Shown here one piece after another: positions 1 to 8,537 of a stretch of DNA of 35,065 nucleotides. The DNA is from Salinimicrobium sp964572365 (GTDB lineage Bacteria; Bacteroidota; Bacteroidia; Flavobacteriales; Flavobacteriaceae). The stretch covers positions 1-35,065 of the forward strand of contig CAZNFK010000013.1 of NCBI GenBank assembly GCA_964572365.1. Reading direction: 5' to 3'. The position numbers and the translations under genes are program-made. Under the pieces are notes generated by a model. It was given only the letters and a program-made list of their open reading frames with translations. It made no database searches and had not been told where the DNA came from. Each line of letters begins with the position of its first letter. The first letter of the stretch is position 1.

Positions 1-49
1 TGTTCTCGAATACTTCCTGTTCTCGCTCAGGCTCGATCTGGAAACTTGT

Positions 50-63
50 CTGCCGACAGGCAG
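50..63. repeat. Short palindromic intergenic element
   Basis: CTGCC (50-54) and GGCAG (59-63) form a small stem around a 4-base loop. A related CCTGCCGG string occurs in the gap near 7005, just downstream of the GIY-YIG gene. Short CTGCC/GGCAG palindromes recur between genes in many Bacteroidota genomes. This is seen in sequence, but two partial copies in one window are weak support for a repeat family. Confidence 0.35.
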
Positions 64-81
64 GCTCGAACTGACGGCGAA

Positions 82-429
82 TTACCCAAGCCCCGATTCC
101 CATTCATAGATCCAAATGGTGATCGTGGAATCTTCCTGTAAATTTTCTATAAGATCGCATAATTCAGAGTCTGTCCGCTGGTTTTCTTCCATCCAGTAAT
201 CGTTCTTGTAAACCCCTTTTCTTCGATATTTTTCCTGACTTCTCATTATCTCTTGAAAAGTCTGTTTGTCAACATATAAGTAACAGTCCAGGTAATAATC
301 AAGTTCCTCTTTGAAGTCATAGGTATTCCTCAATTCATTTATATTCCACCATGAAGGTTTAATTTCCACCTCCTGTCCATTTTTGGTCCTGCCTGAAACT
401 GTTAAAGAAAATGCCATTTTATTTTGCAA
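82..429 (-). CDS. Hypothetical protein (115 aa)
   Basis: I do not recognise the family. The product is a small, acidic, soluble protein without signal peptide or membrane segment. It is rich in aromatic and acidic residues (a YYLDCYLY stretch in the middle, a tryptophan-rich WIYEWESG end). A second in-frame Met at residue 5 (MAFSLTV) is an equally good start. It lies 36 bp downstream of another small unknown gene on the same strand, so the two may be co-transcribed. The reading frame is open over its whole length and no competing frame looks better, but function cannot be inferred. Confidence 0.55.
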   Translation of the reverse strand: MQNKMAFSLTVSGRTKNGQEVEIKPSWWNINELRNTYDFKEELDYYLDCYLYVDKQTFQEIMRSQEKYRRKGVYKNDYWMEENQRTDSELCDLIENLQEDSTITIWIYEWESGLG

Positions 430-465
430 TGGAAATGTGAAGCCACCAGGATTCTTGCTTCCGTT

Positions 466-783
466 TTATTTGTTTTCTAATTTTCTACAGATCTCTACTG
501 CACTGGCTTTTGCATAAGTTCGCGCTGAAAAAGGTTCAGAGTTTCCGGGCTCGTTAGGTAGAATGATTGGATCATCACCGTAAAGACAGTATTGTCCCAC
601 CAGAGAATCTGGCGTGATACCGGCTTGCCAGTTATGTTCAAAAAAATCATCCACAATTGCCCTGGCTGCGATCATGGCATCTTCATAAGTATCATACTGC
701 CCATGATCATATGCTTCAGATTCATCCATATAATGAGAGTTCTCGTAAACTCTTAAATGGAATTTTTTCTCCACGGTTTTCAT
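466..783 (-). CDS. Hypothetical protein (105 aa)
   Basis: I do not recognise this protein. It is a small soluble acidic product (MKTVEKKFHLRVYENSHYMD at the N-terminus) with the look of a cytosolic alpha/beta fold: a first strand, a helix around DAMIAARAIVDDFFEHN, then a glycine/aspartate loop and a C-terminal helix ending EICRKLENK. There is no signal peptide or transmembrane segment. The gene precedes the 115-residue unknown at 82-429 on the same strand. The start at 783 gives a charged MKT beginning usual for this genome. Confidence 0.6.
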   Translation of the reverse strand: MKTVEKKFHLRVYENSHYMDESEAYDHGQYDTYEDAMIAARAIVDDFFEHNWQAGITPDSLVGQYCLYGDDPIILPNEPGNSEPFSARTYAKASAVEICRKLENK

Positions 784-904
784 ATATTTTCTAAGTTACT
801 TTCTTGTAGTGAATTCTTAAATATGTTTTTGCCAATCAGACATAACGAATGAAACCATAGTTAATAATTGCAGATTCTTTCATGTTCTGCCTAATTACTG
901 CTTA

Positions 905-1816
905 TTAAACATAGGTCAGGTTTCTACTATCTAAAATGACTTCTTCATTCAGTCGGTAAGCTACCAGTTTCCCGCCTTTTGCAACACTATAATCCAGACA
1001 ACATATATTGTCTTTGTAGAATGATGGTTCCCCTTTTAACCAGTAATGCCCGAAAAACACTTTCTTGTCATCATCACGATAGTAGTCAGCGGATCTTATT
1101 CCGGACAATGGAATGGGGTGTTCGGGTAAGACCTCAAGGGGTTCCACGCTAATTGACCTGTAGGTCATTTTTGAAGGATCTTCCCACCATTTTATTCGGA
1201 TTTCAGTTCTTGTGGTATTGTCTTTATCAGGAAAAGAAAGTCCCTCCGGCATTTTCATTTCCTTGCCTTTTAGGGTTTGTTCAATAGCCTCATTCAGTTC
1301 TGATCCTTTCTTTGCCGATCGATAGATAAGGTCATCAGTTAGTCTGTCGTTAACTAATGTCTTTTTCAGATAGTCAATAGTATTGTTGTCCCAACAGGCG
1401 TGAACGGCTTTGAATGTGTCAGTCTCGAAATAAAGAGGCAGGGTTTTGAACCACTCCAGATACTCCTCATATTCCTCCTGTTCATTCTGAAATTCCTCGA
1501 GCGTTCTGTAATGTTGCTTGATATTTTTAATTGAATGCTTTCTAAGATGTCCGCCTTCGGGATCCTGGAAATGGAAAAGAAGAGCATTGTATTCGTGATT
1601 GCCCATTAAGGCGATCGCATTTTCACTCTCGACCATCGACCTCACTATTTGGAGGGTTTCCCTAATCTTTGGTCCCCGGTCAATGTAGTCGCCAACAAAC
1701 AAAACTTTCCTGTTGGGATGCGAATAAGTGTCGTTATTTTTTTTGTAACCCAACTTAAGGAGTAATTCCTCAAGTTCGTCTGCGTGCCCGTGAATGTCTC
1801 CAATAAGGTCTATCAT
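905..1816 (-). CDS. Metallophosphoesterase (PPP-type phosphatase)
   Basis: This is a calcineurin-like phosphatase of the PPP superfamily, acting in the cytosol on phosphoproteins or dinucleoside polyphosphates. The three metal-binding motifs are visible in order: GDIHG at residues 6-10 near the start, GDYIDRGP at 42-49, and GNHE at 72-75. A late FGHYW motif supplies a further His ligand. Length (303 aa) fits bacterial PrpE/PrpA- or ApaH-like enzymes, which are usually 220-300 residues; the middle insertion rich in E, Y and K (about 105-190) is longer than in ApaH. The exact substrate cannot be decided. It is a single gene with a gap of more than 100 bp on both sides. The start at 1816 places GDIHG six residues from the N-terminus, as is normal for the family. 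Confidence 0.88.
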   Translation of the reverse strand: MIDLIGDIHGHADELEELLLKLGYKKNNDTYSHPNRKVLFVGDYIDRGPKIRETLQIVRSMVESENAIALMGNHEYNALLFHFQDPEGGHLRKHSIKNIKQHYRTLEEFQNEQEEYEEYLEWFKTLPLYFETDTFKAVHACWDNNTIDYLKKTLVNDRLTDDLIYRSAKKGSELNEAIEQTLKGKEMKMPEGLSFPDKDNTTRTEIRIKWWEDPSKMTYRSISVEPLEVLPEHPIPLSGIRSADYYRDDDKKVFFGHYWLKGEPSFYKDNICCLDYSVAKGGKLVAYRLNEEVILDSRNLTYV

Positions 1817-1919
1817 AACATGTTATTTTCTATTTAAGTAACGAAATAATCTTTTATTCTTGCAGGTTTTATTAAGCCTATTCATGCTTGAGACTTCGAG
1901 ATTGGAGGAGCCCGGTGCA

Positions 1920-3296
1920 TCAGTGTTTCGACTGTGTCGTCCCGTTCACTGAATTACCTGTTCCCATATCCCGCACCGAATCTGTCTTTTTAAGTACCTC
2001 CACCCGATTCTTATCGCCTTCCACGAACACTGCTGCGGAAGCAATGTTCTCAAACCTGTTGTTCCTGATCTCATTCCCGTTACTTCCCGGAGAGAGCCAG
2101 ATGCCGGAACCATTTGCGCTGCGCCAGCTTTCAGGATCTCCCCCAAGTATGGGAAGTGCAGCGATCGCGTTGCCGGGAAACGGCCTTCTCCGCCTGACCC
2201 CGGTGATCTTGTTATTTATAATACGGTTATTGGATGCCCCGCGGATCTCGAGCCCCAACCCCTCTGCCCCCTGGATGTTATTATCTTCAAGAAGGTTATC
2301 TTCCCAATGACCCCGAAGAGCCAGGGGAACGCCCACCACGGTGGAGTCCCCTTCAGCATTACCAACGAGGAAGTCGGGAAAAACCAAAGGATGGGCCCGT
2401 TTGACGATGATGGTGTTATTGCTGATCACATTGTTTCGGCAGGTGATGCCGGGTACATCGGCGGTCATCATAATTCCCTCGGTGACACCTTCGATGAAGT
2501 TGCCCGAGATCACATTATTCTTGCAGGAACGAATGGAATCATTTGCACTTTCGTGGAGCTCCAAGGGCCGGGCTAGATGAATGCCTTCCGCAGGAAATCC
2601 AAAACCCTGTACCTTCCCTGGTGCGGGGGCTGTGATTTCATTATCCAGGATGTGAACGGTATTGCCATAAACCGCTATAGCATGCCAGTTGTTCCGGAAC
2701 CGGTTATTCCTAATTACCGTGGGTTGAGACCAGTAACCATTTACCCGCAAGGCATTGGAATTACCAATAAAGGTGTTGCCTTCAATGATATGGCCGCCAT
2801 CTCCCGGCATCATTTTCGGGATACTTTTCCAACAACAACCAATGTGGAGCGCCCAGAAGATATTTTCAAAGGTTAGATCAAGAACAGACACTCCTCCAGC
2901 ATACACTTCCAGGCCGTTGCAATTATTTCCGAATGCCTCGATATCCGCCATGGAAAACTCCCCCGGATCACACCCACGCAGGATGGTACCGTCAGGGTGA
3001 CCTTTGATAGTAATATTCGGCACGGTGATCCTGATGATCTCCCCACCCATCAAATAAGTACCAGGCGCGAACTGCAAGGTGCCTCCCGGCGCTATCCCTT
3101 CCAGGGCTTTCACAATACTGGCACGGTCTGTCTCCCTCTCACCCGTGGGAGGAGCCACAAAGACCGTATCTGACTTCTGAAAAGCATCCTGAATTCCAAC
3201 CGGATTTATCCCTGCTGCGGTCTTTTGTAATTCTGAAAAGAGTATCAGGCCTACCAGTATTGAACCGCCAAAAAGAAATTTAAACCATGATCGCAT
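1920..3296 (-). CDS. Secreted right-handed parallel beta-helix protein
   Basis: The product is 458 aa and exported. An N-terminal signal or anchor (residues about 4-22, FKFLFGGSILVGLILF) is followed by a beta-helix of the pectate-lyase/NosD type. The first part, with GTLQFAPGTYLMGG then ITIKGHPDGTILRG, is the usual opening of these solenoids. After it come many short turns with Asn ladders (GNTFIGNSNALRV, NNRFRNNWHAIAV, NNVISNNTI, NNRIINNKITGV, GNEIRNNRF). The fold is common among carbohydrate-binding or -cleaving secreted proteins, but no lyase catalytic set is obvious, so no enzyme activity is assigned. Several Cys residues (GCDPGEF, NNCNG, GCCW, SCKNN, TCRNN) may form disulfides. It follows the ScyD/ScyE-like lipoprotein gene by 94 bp on the same strand and may be co-transcribed with it. 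Confidence 0.85.
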   Translation of the reverse strand: MRSWFKFLFGGSILVGLILFSELQKTAAGINPVGIQDAFQKSDTVFVAPPTGERETDRASIVKALEGIAPGGTLQFAPGTYLMGGEIIRITVPNITIKGHPDGTILRGCDPGEFSMADIEAFGNNCNGLEVYAGGVSVLDLTFENIFWALHIGCCWKSIPKMMPGDGGHIIEGNTFIGNSNALRVNGYWSQPTVIRNNRFRNNWHAIAVYGNTVHILDNEITAPAPGKVQGFGFPAEGIHLARPLELHESANDSIRSCKNNVISGNFIEGVTEGIMMTADVPGITCRNNVISNNTIIVKRAHPLVFPDFLVGNAEGDSTVVGVPLALRGHWEDNLLEDNNIQGAEGLGLEIRGASNNRIINNKITGVRRRRPFPGNAIAALPILGGDPESWRSANGSGIWLSPGSNGNEIRNNRFENIASAAVFVEGDKNRVEVLKKTDSVRDMGTGNSVNGTTQSKH

Positions 3297-3313
3297 TTCA
3301 AAGATTTATTTAA

Positions 3314-3343
3314 ACCCCAGAAAGAAAATTCCTTTTCCGGGGT
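3314..3343 (-). terminator. Possible hairpin between ScyD-like and beta-helix genes
   Basis: ACCCC (3314-3318) pairs with GGGGT (3339-3343), and inner GAAA/TTTC can extend the stem. On the minus strand the hairpin is followed by TTTAAATAAATC. It could end the upstream ScyD-like transcript or sit in the leader of the beta-helix gene. The T-run is short, so this is a weak call. Confidence 0.3.
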
Positions 3344-3390
3344 ATTTTATGCTAAAATGGAGCCCTGGGTTTCGCCCCCTTAGTTTCCTT

Positions 3391-4485
3391 CTATAATGGA
3401 ATTTCCACAACTTCTGCCTGGCCTGGAATAAGAGCGTTCCTGGTGGCCCAGAGTCTTCCCTCTTTGTCAAAGGTGATCGCAGTGAGAATGGGAATTCCGC
3501 TGGCGATCACGTCACAGTCAAGAGTTTCGGGATCACAGGCACTAATGGTACCTCCTACCCCTGCATCCCCCATCTCCACTGCAAACCAGCTCTTCTCATC
3601 GAGTTCAGCTACGTAAAGAATCCCATTTTTGTCAAAGACCATATCGATGATTGAGGTAAAGCCACCATCAAATAACTTCACACAATCAGGACTGGAACCG
3701 CACATGACTCCGTTAGCATCGGGTGAGATCTTCCAGATGTTCGATTCCCCTGCCGGGGCTGGAAAGCCTTTAAGCTCTCCAACGTAGTAATAACCATCGG
3801 GACCTATTACCACCGAGGTAGGAACTGCCTGAGTTGGCATGGCAGGAGGGAAATTACATGGACCTGCACCGGATTCGGGACAACCTAAAAGTTCTTTAAT
3901 GTTTTGAGTAGAACCGGGTTCAACCGGAAATACCGCTACCACCTCAATATTTTCCTGATTATCTACCCGAAGCAGGTCATTGGCACCCGAATCTACTACA
4001 AGCGCTTCACTGCTATTGAGAGCTACGACCGAGTATGGATTTGAGTCTGCCCCAGCCCCATCGGGATCAAAATTGGTTTCGAATTCATAAAGGTCAGCAA
4101 CCACAGAAGTACGGTGTTTATTTACTTTGTATAAAGCTTGCCCTGTATACGTTCCGGGATCTCCCGATAGTCCTTTAGTTGCCCACATATTTCCACTGCC
4201 TATAGGGGCTATGGAGGTGATACCGGGAAGGACAGTTTCCACGTTTCCATGGATATCGGTTATTCCTACGGAAGCGTCAGCAACCAGTAAATCCCCATTG
4301 GGAACCGTGGCCAGATCGAACAAAGGAGCACCTGCAGCCTCTGCTTCGACTTTGAGGGCCGATGGTACTTCATTGAATTCGGACTTCGGCCCTTCTTTGA
4401 ACTCTGTGGATAGATCATCCTTTGTACATCCCGATAGGGTCATAACCAGCAATAAAACATACCCTGTAAAAGAGAAATTTTTCAT
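3391..4485 (-). CDS. ScyD/ScyE-family lipoprotein
   Basis: The 364-residue product starts with a lipoprotein signal (MKNFSFTGYVLLLVMTLSGC, lipobox LSGC), so it is probably anchored in the outer membrane or exported. The mature part reads as a beta-propeller-like protein of the ScyD/ScyE family: repeated blades such as APLFDLATVPNGDLLVADAS, SSEALVVDSGANDLLRVD, GPDGYYYVGELKGFP and DKNGILYVAEL. The names ScyD and ScyE come from cyanobacterial scytonemin clusters, but most relatives in other bacteria have no known role, and nothing nearby suggests pigment synthesis. Six Cys residues beyond the lipobox occur in pairs (GCPESGAGPCNFP, MCGSSPDCVK, ACDPETLDC), suggesting disulfides in an extracytoplasmic domain. 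Confidence 0.8.
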   Translation of the reverse strand: MKNFSFTGYVLLLVMTLSGCTKDDLSTEFKEGPKSEFNEVPSALKVEAEAAGAPLFDLATVPNGDLLVADASVGITDIHGNVETVLPGITSIAPIGSGNMWATKGLSGDPGTYTGQALYKVNKHRTSVVADLYEFETNFDPDGAGADSNPYSVVALNSSEALVVDSGANDLLRVDNQENIEVVAVFPVEPGSTQNIKELLGCPESGAGPCNFPPAMPTQAVPTSVVIGPDGYYYVGELKGFPAPAGESNIWKISPDANGVMCGSSPDCVKLFDGGFTSIIDMVFDKNGILYVAELDEKSWFAVEMGDAGVGGTISACDPETLDCDVIASGIPILTAITFDKEGRLWATRNALIPGQAEVVEIPL

Positions 4486-4742
4486 ACTATTTGATTTTAA
4501 AGTTGATAATTCTAAACCAAATATCCGTCAGGAATGAAAAATCCCGTCAGACAGGGGGATTGATTGGGGGAGGTTTGGGTAAAGGAGGGAAATAAGCTGA
4601 AAAACAACCTTATAAATATACTATTTTTATTAAAAAACCACACAGGATATTTGAATGCGTCTCACAATTCCTGAAAATGAGGTGTAATACTTACCCTTTA
4701 AGGTTGGACTGTTAATTAGTGAAAGAAAAATAGGCGTCGGAA

Positions 4743-4756
4743 TCTCATTTTTGAGA
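4743..4756 (-). terminator. Weak terminator after the ThuA gene
   Basis: TCTCA (4743-4747) and TGAGA (4752-4756) form a short stem with a 4-base loop, directly downstream of the ThuA-domain gene. On the minus strand it is followed by a T-rich stretch (CTATTTTTCTTTC). The stem is short, so confidence is low. Confidence 0.3.
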
Positions 4757-4764
4757 CCCTCATT

Positions 4765-5505
4765 TCAAAAACCACCCGCCCACAGGATCCCCTGCATGAC
4801 ATGCTTAAGAAAACCGGGCTCCCGGTAACTTTCAGAGGTATGTCCGCCGCCGGAGTAGAAGGCCCTGCCGCCATCGTACTCCTGGTACCATGCAATGGGA
4901 TGGTAACTGCCGTTCTCTCCTCCTTCATAGCTGTCTTCATCTAAGGTGGCGAGGACTTGAATGTCGTGATTCAAATTCTTGTAGTTGTACCATTCGTCTG
5001 TTCGTTCCCATTTCTTCGGAAGGTGCTTTGTGGAAGGATGCTCCCGGTCTGATACATTGATGACCGCATGCTGAATGTGAGGATGCGATTTGAAGTAGCC
5101 ACCGACCATTTTCCCGTACCAAGGCCACTCATATTCGGTATCTGCAGCTGCATGTATGCCTACGAAACCCCCACCGGACTGAATGTATTTTTCGAATGCC
5201 ACCTGCTGACCGGTATCCAGCACATTTCCTGTGGTGTTCAGAAATACCACAGCTTTATATCGCTTCAGGTTTTCTACCGTAAATTTTGAAGCATCCTTGG
5301 TGGTATCCACTTCAATCCCTGCCTCCCTGGCCGCCTGCATGAGTACAGCTTTCCCGGCAGGAATAGATTCATGCTTGTATCCGCTGGTTTTCGAGAACAG
5401 CAGGATCCGGTCCTGTTCCTGGGCCGCGCAACTCCAGGTCACCAGGAGGACCAGGGCTCCGAGAATGTAAGTTAGGAAAGCAGGTTTTAGGATCTTTCTG
5501 TTCAT
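4765..5505 (-). CDS. ThuA-domain exported protein
   Basis: The 246-residue protein is exported (hydrophobic segment ILGALVLLVTWSC, a possible lipobox, then AAQEQD). The rest is one ThuA-like domain, a class I glutamine-amidotransferase-like fold named for trehalose utilisation. Family hallmarks are RILLFSKTSGYKHESIP at the start of the domain, a YKAVVFLNTTGNVL strand, GGGFVGIHAAADTEYEWPWY in the middle, EWYNYKNL, and a late RAFYSGGGHTSESY block. ThuA-like proteins in Bacteroidota often accompany sugar or keto-glycoside degradation, but no glycoside hydrolase or SusC/D pair is present here, so the substrate is unknown. It is transcribed alone, with gaps of more than 200 bp on both sides. Confidence 0.85.
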   Translation of the reverse strand: MNRKILKPAFLTYILGALVLLVTWSCAAQEQDRILLFSKTSGYKHESIPAGKAVLMQAAREAGIEVDTTKDASKFTVENLKRYKAVVFLNTTGNVLDTGQQVAFEKYIQSGGGFVGIHAAADTEYEWPWYGKMVGGYFKSHPHIQHAVINVSDREHPSTKHLPKKWERTDEWYNYKNLNHDIQVLATLDEDSYEGGENGSYHPIAWYQEYDGGRAFYSGGGHTSESYREPGFLKHVMQGILWAGGF

Positions 5506-5718
5506 TGGATGTCTGGTTTTTTTTTAGTGCTAAGGTATTGTTAGGAGTGAAGATTTCAATTTAGGCCCTTTTTCCTTATTTTTTGCCACGGATGCGCTAA
5601 TATCTTTCCTGGCTTCATCCGAAAGAACACACCTTCATCACACCGTCCCTGCATGACCAAAGATCATTCGTGAATTAGTGGCTTGTTTTTCCTTTTAGAA
5701 CCGGGTCCTACTATTCCG

Positions 5719-6132
5719 TCAAAAGGTATAGTTCACGAAATCCACCTGACCTGGTTCCGTTATAGAAATTTCTTTTTCTGCAACTACTTTAGAATCCACT
5801 CTAATTTGCAAGGAAATAGTATAAGGCTCAAAAGGCTCCCCGACGGGTCCGGAGGAGTCATCTGTGTAACCAATCCCCAGGATCGTGAACATATTTACTT
5901 TATGATTCTGAAAGGCCCTGGTTAAAGGCAGGTGTGTGTTGCTATATGAGGAATGCTTCACCTCCTGTTCGCTGCCCAGGATATCAAAGTCGATACGGGA
6001 TAAGCGGTTGTCATCTGTAGAACTCACCGAGAATTCAATGTCATGTACTGTAGTTTTTTCGGAAACATCTTCTTCCGTTGAACAGGAAAAAGAAACTATG
6101 GTCAGAAGCAGGATAGGTAATAATTTTTTCAT
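5719..6132 (-). CDS. Small lipoprotein of unknown function
   Basis: The product is 137 aa. It begins MKKLLPILLLTIVSFSCS, a clear lipoprotein signal with Cys at the cleavage site, followed by an acidic linker (TEEDVSEK). The mature part is predicted to be mostly beta strands (IEFSVSSTDDNRLSRIDFDI, KVNMFTILGIGY, YTISLQIRVDSKVVAEKEIS) and may form one Ig-like or jelly-roll domain. I do not recognise the family. It is a single gene with over 200 bp on each side. Confidence 0.7.
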   Translation of the reverse strand: MKKLLPILLLTIVSFSCSTEEDVSEKTTVHDIEFSVSSTDDNRLSRIDFDILGSEQEVKHSSYSNTHLPLTRAFQNHKVNMFTILGIGYTDDSSGPVGEPFEPYTISLQIRVDSKVVAEKEISITEPGQVDFVNYTF

Positions 6133-6284
6133 GTTTTATCGCTTAATTTTAAATGAAGTTAGCTTTTTTGGTTAAAAAAGCAATTTAATTCAAAAAATAT
6201 CATCTGAAAAAATACTTTTTCGGAAAATCTGTCCCCGGGGAAACCTTAGCAGCCCTTACGGACTTAAAAATATTTCATAGGCAA

Positions 6285-6313
6285 AAAAACCTTCCGAAAT
6301 TCAGAAGGTTTTT
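6285..6313 (-). terminator. Rho-independent terminator after the DUF4494 gene
   Basis: AAAAACCTTC (6285-6294) and GAAGGTTTTT (6304-6313) form a perfect 10-bp stem with a 9-base loop, 22 bp downstream of the DUF4494 stop. The stem itself ends in a T-run on both strands, so it can stop transcripts from either side. Confidence 0.8.
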
Positions 6314-6335
6314 GCTCATACAAAAGGTTTTGAAA

Positions 6336-6869
6336 TTATACTGCTTCAGACTCTTCTGAAACTTCAGCTTCGGAATTTTCTTCTTCGGAACTTTCAGAAG
6401 CATCCAGTACATTGAATTTCTCCAGCTGCTCCTCTTCTCCTGTGAAATATGGAAAAACATCTAAAATAGGGGATTCGGTGATCGAGGGAATGCTGTAATC
6501 TCCCATTGTATCGGCCATGGCTTTTTCTGTATTTTCAAAAGCCTCTTTTACATCATTGGCCTGCACCAGCAGGTACATGTTTGTCTTTCTTTCCTTACCA
6601 CTCTCCTCATCGAGGGCCACCAGGGAGACCTTGGACTTGAACCAGCGATCTGAATTCTCAAAAGGATGCACCTCAGAAAAGTTTGCGACCTTGATGTTCA
6701 TGATCCTGAAATCTTCCTCTGTATAAGCCTTCATTTCCTCGGTGATCCTGGCTTCAGCCTCTGTGTAAGAAACCGCATCCAGCAAATAAGTGTCCGTGGT
6801 GACTTTCTGCTCTCCTGTCTCGTGTGTTTTTCTGTATTTCACCTTACATTCATACCAAATTACGCTCAT
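6336..6869 (-). CDS. DUF4494 domain protein
   Basis: This 177-residue cytosolic protein is a close fit to DUF4494, a small Bacteroidota-specific family of unknown function. The N-terminal MSVIWYECKVKYRKT, the central YTEAEARITEE block, IMNIKVANFSEV, WFKSKVSLVALDEESGKE and the late ESPILDVFPYF are the recognisable family segments (residues 1-140). After residue about 150 the protein ends in a low-complexity acidic tail of Ser and Glu (ASESSEEENSEAEVSEESEAV with spacing), which is outside the domain and variable in relatives. The gene stands alone, with a good terminator just downstream and a candidate -7 box at 6889-6896. Confidence 0.88.
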   Translation of the reverse strand: MSVIWYECKVKYRKTHETGEQKVTTDTYLLDAVSYTEAEARITEEMKAYTEEDFRIMNIKVANFSEVHPFENSDRWFKSKVSLVALDEESGKERKTNMYLLVQANDVKEAFENTEKAMADTMGDYSIPSITESPILDVFPYFTGEEEQLEKFNVLDASESSEEENSEAEVSEESEAV

Positions 6870-6888
6870 ATCATTTTTTTTAGGGAGC

Positions 6889-6896
6889 CAAAAATA
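6889..6896 (-). promoter_or_regulatory. Candidate -7 box for the DUF4494 gene
   Basis: On the minus strand the sequence reads TATTTTTG, matching the Bacteroidota TAnnTTTG -7 element. It lies 20 bp before the start at 6869, giving a leader of roughly a dozen bases. No clear -33 TTG is found at the expected distance, so this is tentative. Confidence 0.35.
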
Positions 6897-7026
6897 TCAT
6901 TTTAAACAGGCTTTGCTGAAGAAATGAGGCAAGAGATATTCACAAATTTGTTCAACGGATAATGCTCAATTAGTGATGGTGTATTAAAAAGCCACGAACC
7001 CGCCTGCCGGAGGGATGGATATTTGC

Positions 7027-8502
7027 TTATTGAAAAAGCGACAGCGTTTTATGTGAAGCCAAAATTGCCGCATTCTTTACCGCTCTCGCAGGTGGGCGGG
7101 ACATTTCAGGATCTGAAGGATCATCAAAGAAGATCACCCTGGGTTTACCCTGCTTCCGCAGGTAATTGCTAAGGATTTTATGGGTGTGGTAGGTGGCTGT
7201 CTGCCGTTTTAAAAAAGGTTCGTAATCTTCGAGCCGACTAACAGGAACGTCTGTCTCAATAAATCCGAAGCCTTTATAGGTTCCTTCTTGAACCAGCACA
7301 AAAGCCTCTTCCTCAAAATGCCGTCCTTTCTCCCTGATAACAAAGGTGGACGATTCATCGGTGAGAGAAGCGATGGCGAGGGACACTTTTGTGTTATAGG
7401 TGTTTACCTCCTCCTTTCCGGAGCAGATCCCTTCACAACTCACAATATTATAATGGGAACACTCCTCTACATTGCTTTGCAGACTGCAATATTTAGGACA
7501 GAGTTTGAACTCCCGACACAGGTATTCGAGTTTTTCCTGCGCCAGAGTACGGCTGTAAAAGGTCCCGATGGACTCTCGTTTTTTAGTGGTCCTTTCCAAA
7601 GCCAGCTGCAGGATGCCTCGCTGATTGGTGTAGCTTACGATCTGGTAGATCGGCCCCGGCCGCTTCTGTGCCCGGTTGAACTTTGGGTAGTATTTCCTGA
7701 TGCATTCCGCCTCTAAAAGCAGGGCGACCAGTTCGCTTCCGGTGGTTTCATGATCGATGTGATAGGTTTCCTGCCCCAGCTGATACTCCTTGCTCATGCG
7801 GTCATAAAAATGCGATACCACGCGTTTCTTGATATCGATAGCCTTCCCGGCATAGATCACCTTATGCTGCCGGTCCCTGAACAAATAGATCCCCGGACTC
7901 TGCGGAAGATCTGAGATCTGCTCGGCATCAATATGCGGTGGTAAGGTGGCCTGCCTGGAGCGGGCATGCAGGAAAGAATTGATCACGGCAAAATCATCAT
8001 CCAGCGACAGCAGCCGCTGAAAAAGGATCACAGTGGCATCTGTATCCCCTTCGGCCCGATGCCTATCGACAATAGGAATGTTAATGGAGTCACACAACCT
8101 GCCCAGGCTATAAGAAAATAAGCCGGGAATCAGTTTTCGGGAAAGTCGAACGGTACAGAGTTTCCTGCGGGTGTATTCAAATCCCAATTCCCGGAATTCA
8201 TTCCGCAGTACATTGTAATCAAAATTCACGTTGTGAGCTACAAAAATGGCGTCGCGGGTAAACTCTTCGACCTTCTTAGCAACCTCATAGAATTTGGGGG
8301 CCTTGGCGACCATTGCATCATCGATACCAGTTAAGGCAGTAATGTGCCGCGGGATCTCCTTTTCGGGATTGATAAGGCTGGTGAATTTATCTATGACTTT
8401 AGAACCCCGCAAAAGAACGATACAGATCTCGGTAAGCCGGTTTCCGCTTATTCCACCTCCGGTAGTCTCTACATCGATAACTGCAAATAACTGGTCTTCC
8501 AT
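7027..8502 (-). CDS. DEDDh exonuclease / GIY-YIG (UvrC-N-like) fusion
   Basis: The 491-residue product joins two nuclease domains. Residues 1-170 are a DnaQ-like 3'-5' exonuclease with the DEDDh set visible: D10 and E12 in FAVIDVETTGG, D95 in HNVNFDYN, H148 and D153 in DRHRAEGDTDAT. Residues about 198-290 are a GIY-YIG endonuclease like the N-terminus of UvrC/Cho: GIYLF at 204-208, YAGKA at 217-221, and a later Glu in LLEAECIRKYYPKFN. The remaining C-terminal part, with a Cys-rich segment (LCPKYCSL, ECSHYNIVSCEGIC), follows the layout of known fusion proteins annotated as DNA polymerase III epsilon subunit-like. The likely role is DNA repair. The fusion is widespread in Bacteroidota and not new. 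It is a single-gene unit. Confidence 0.9.
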   Translation of the reverse strand: MEDQLFAVIDVETTGGGISGNRLTEICIVLLRGSKVIDKFTSLINPEKEIPRHITALTGIDDAMVAKAPKFYEVAKKVEEFTRDAIFVAHNVNFDYNVLRNEFRELGFEYTRRKLCTVRLSRKLIPGLFSYSLGRLCDSINIPIVDRHRAEGDTDATVILFQRLLSLDDDFAVINSFLHARSRQATLPPHIDAEQISDLPQSPGIYLFRDRQHKVIYAGKAIDIKKRVVSHFYDRMSKEYQLGQETYHIDHETTGSELVALLLEAECIRKYYPKFNRAQKRPGPIYQIVSYTNQRGILQLALERTTKKRESIGTFYSRTLAQEKLEYLCREFKLCPKYCSLQSNVEECSHYNIVSCEGICSGKEEVNTYNTKVSLAIASLTDESSTFVIREKGRHFEEEAFVLVQEGTYKGFGFIETDVPVSRLEDYEPFLKRQTATYHTHKILSNYLRKQGKPRVIFFDDPSDPEMSRPPARAVKNAAILASHKTLSLFQ

Positions 8503-8529
8503 GAGGAGGTAAAAGTAGAAATATTATTT

Positions 8530-8537
8530 CAAATGTA
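8530..8537 (-). promoter_or_regulatory. Candidate -7 box for the exonuclease/GIY-YIG gene
   Basis: The minus strand reads TACATTTG, a match to TAnnTTTG, 28 bp before the start at 8502, which would give a leader of about 20 bases. No -33 TTG lies at the expected distance. Confidence 0.35.

Noticed and set aside
7027..8502. Exonuclease/GIY-YIG fusion as a new nuclease architecture
   Set aside because: The same fusion is widespread and already known in Bacteroidota and Actinobacteria; nothing here departs from it.
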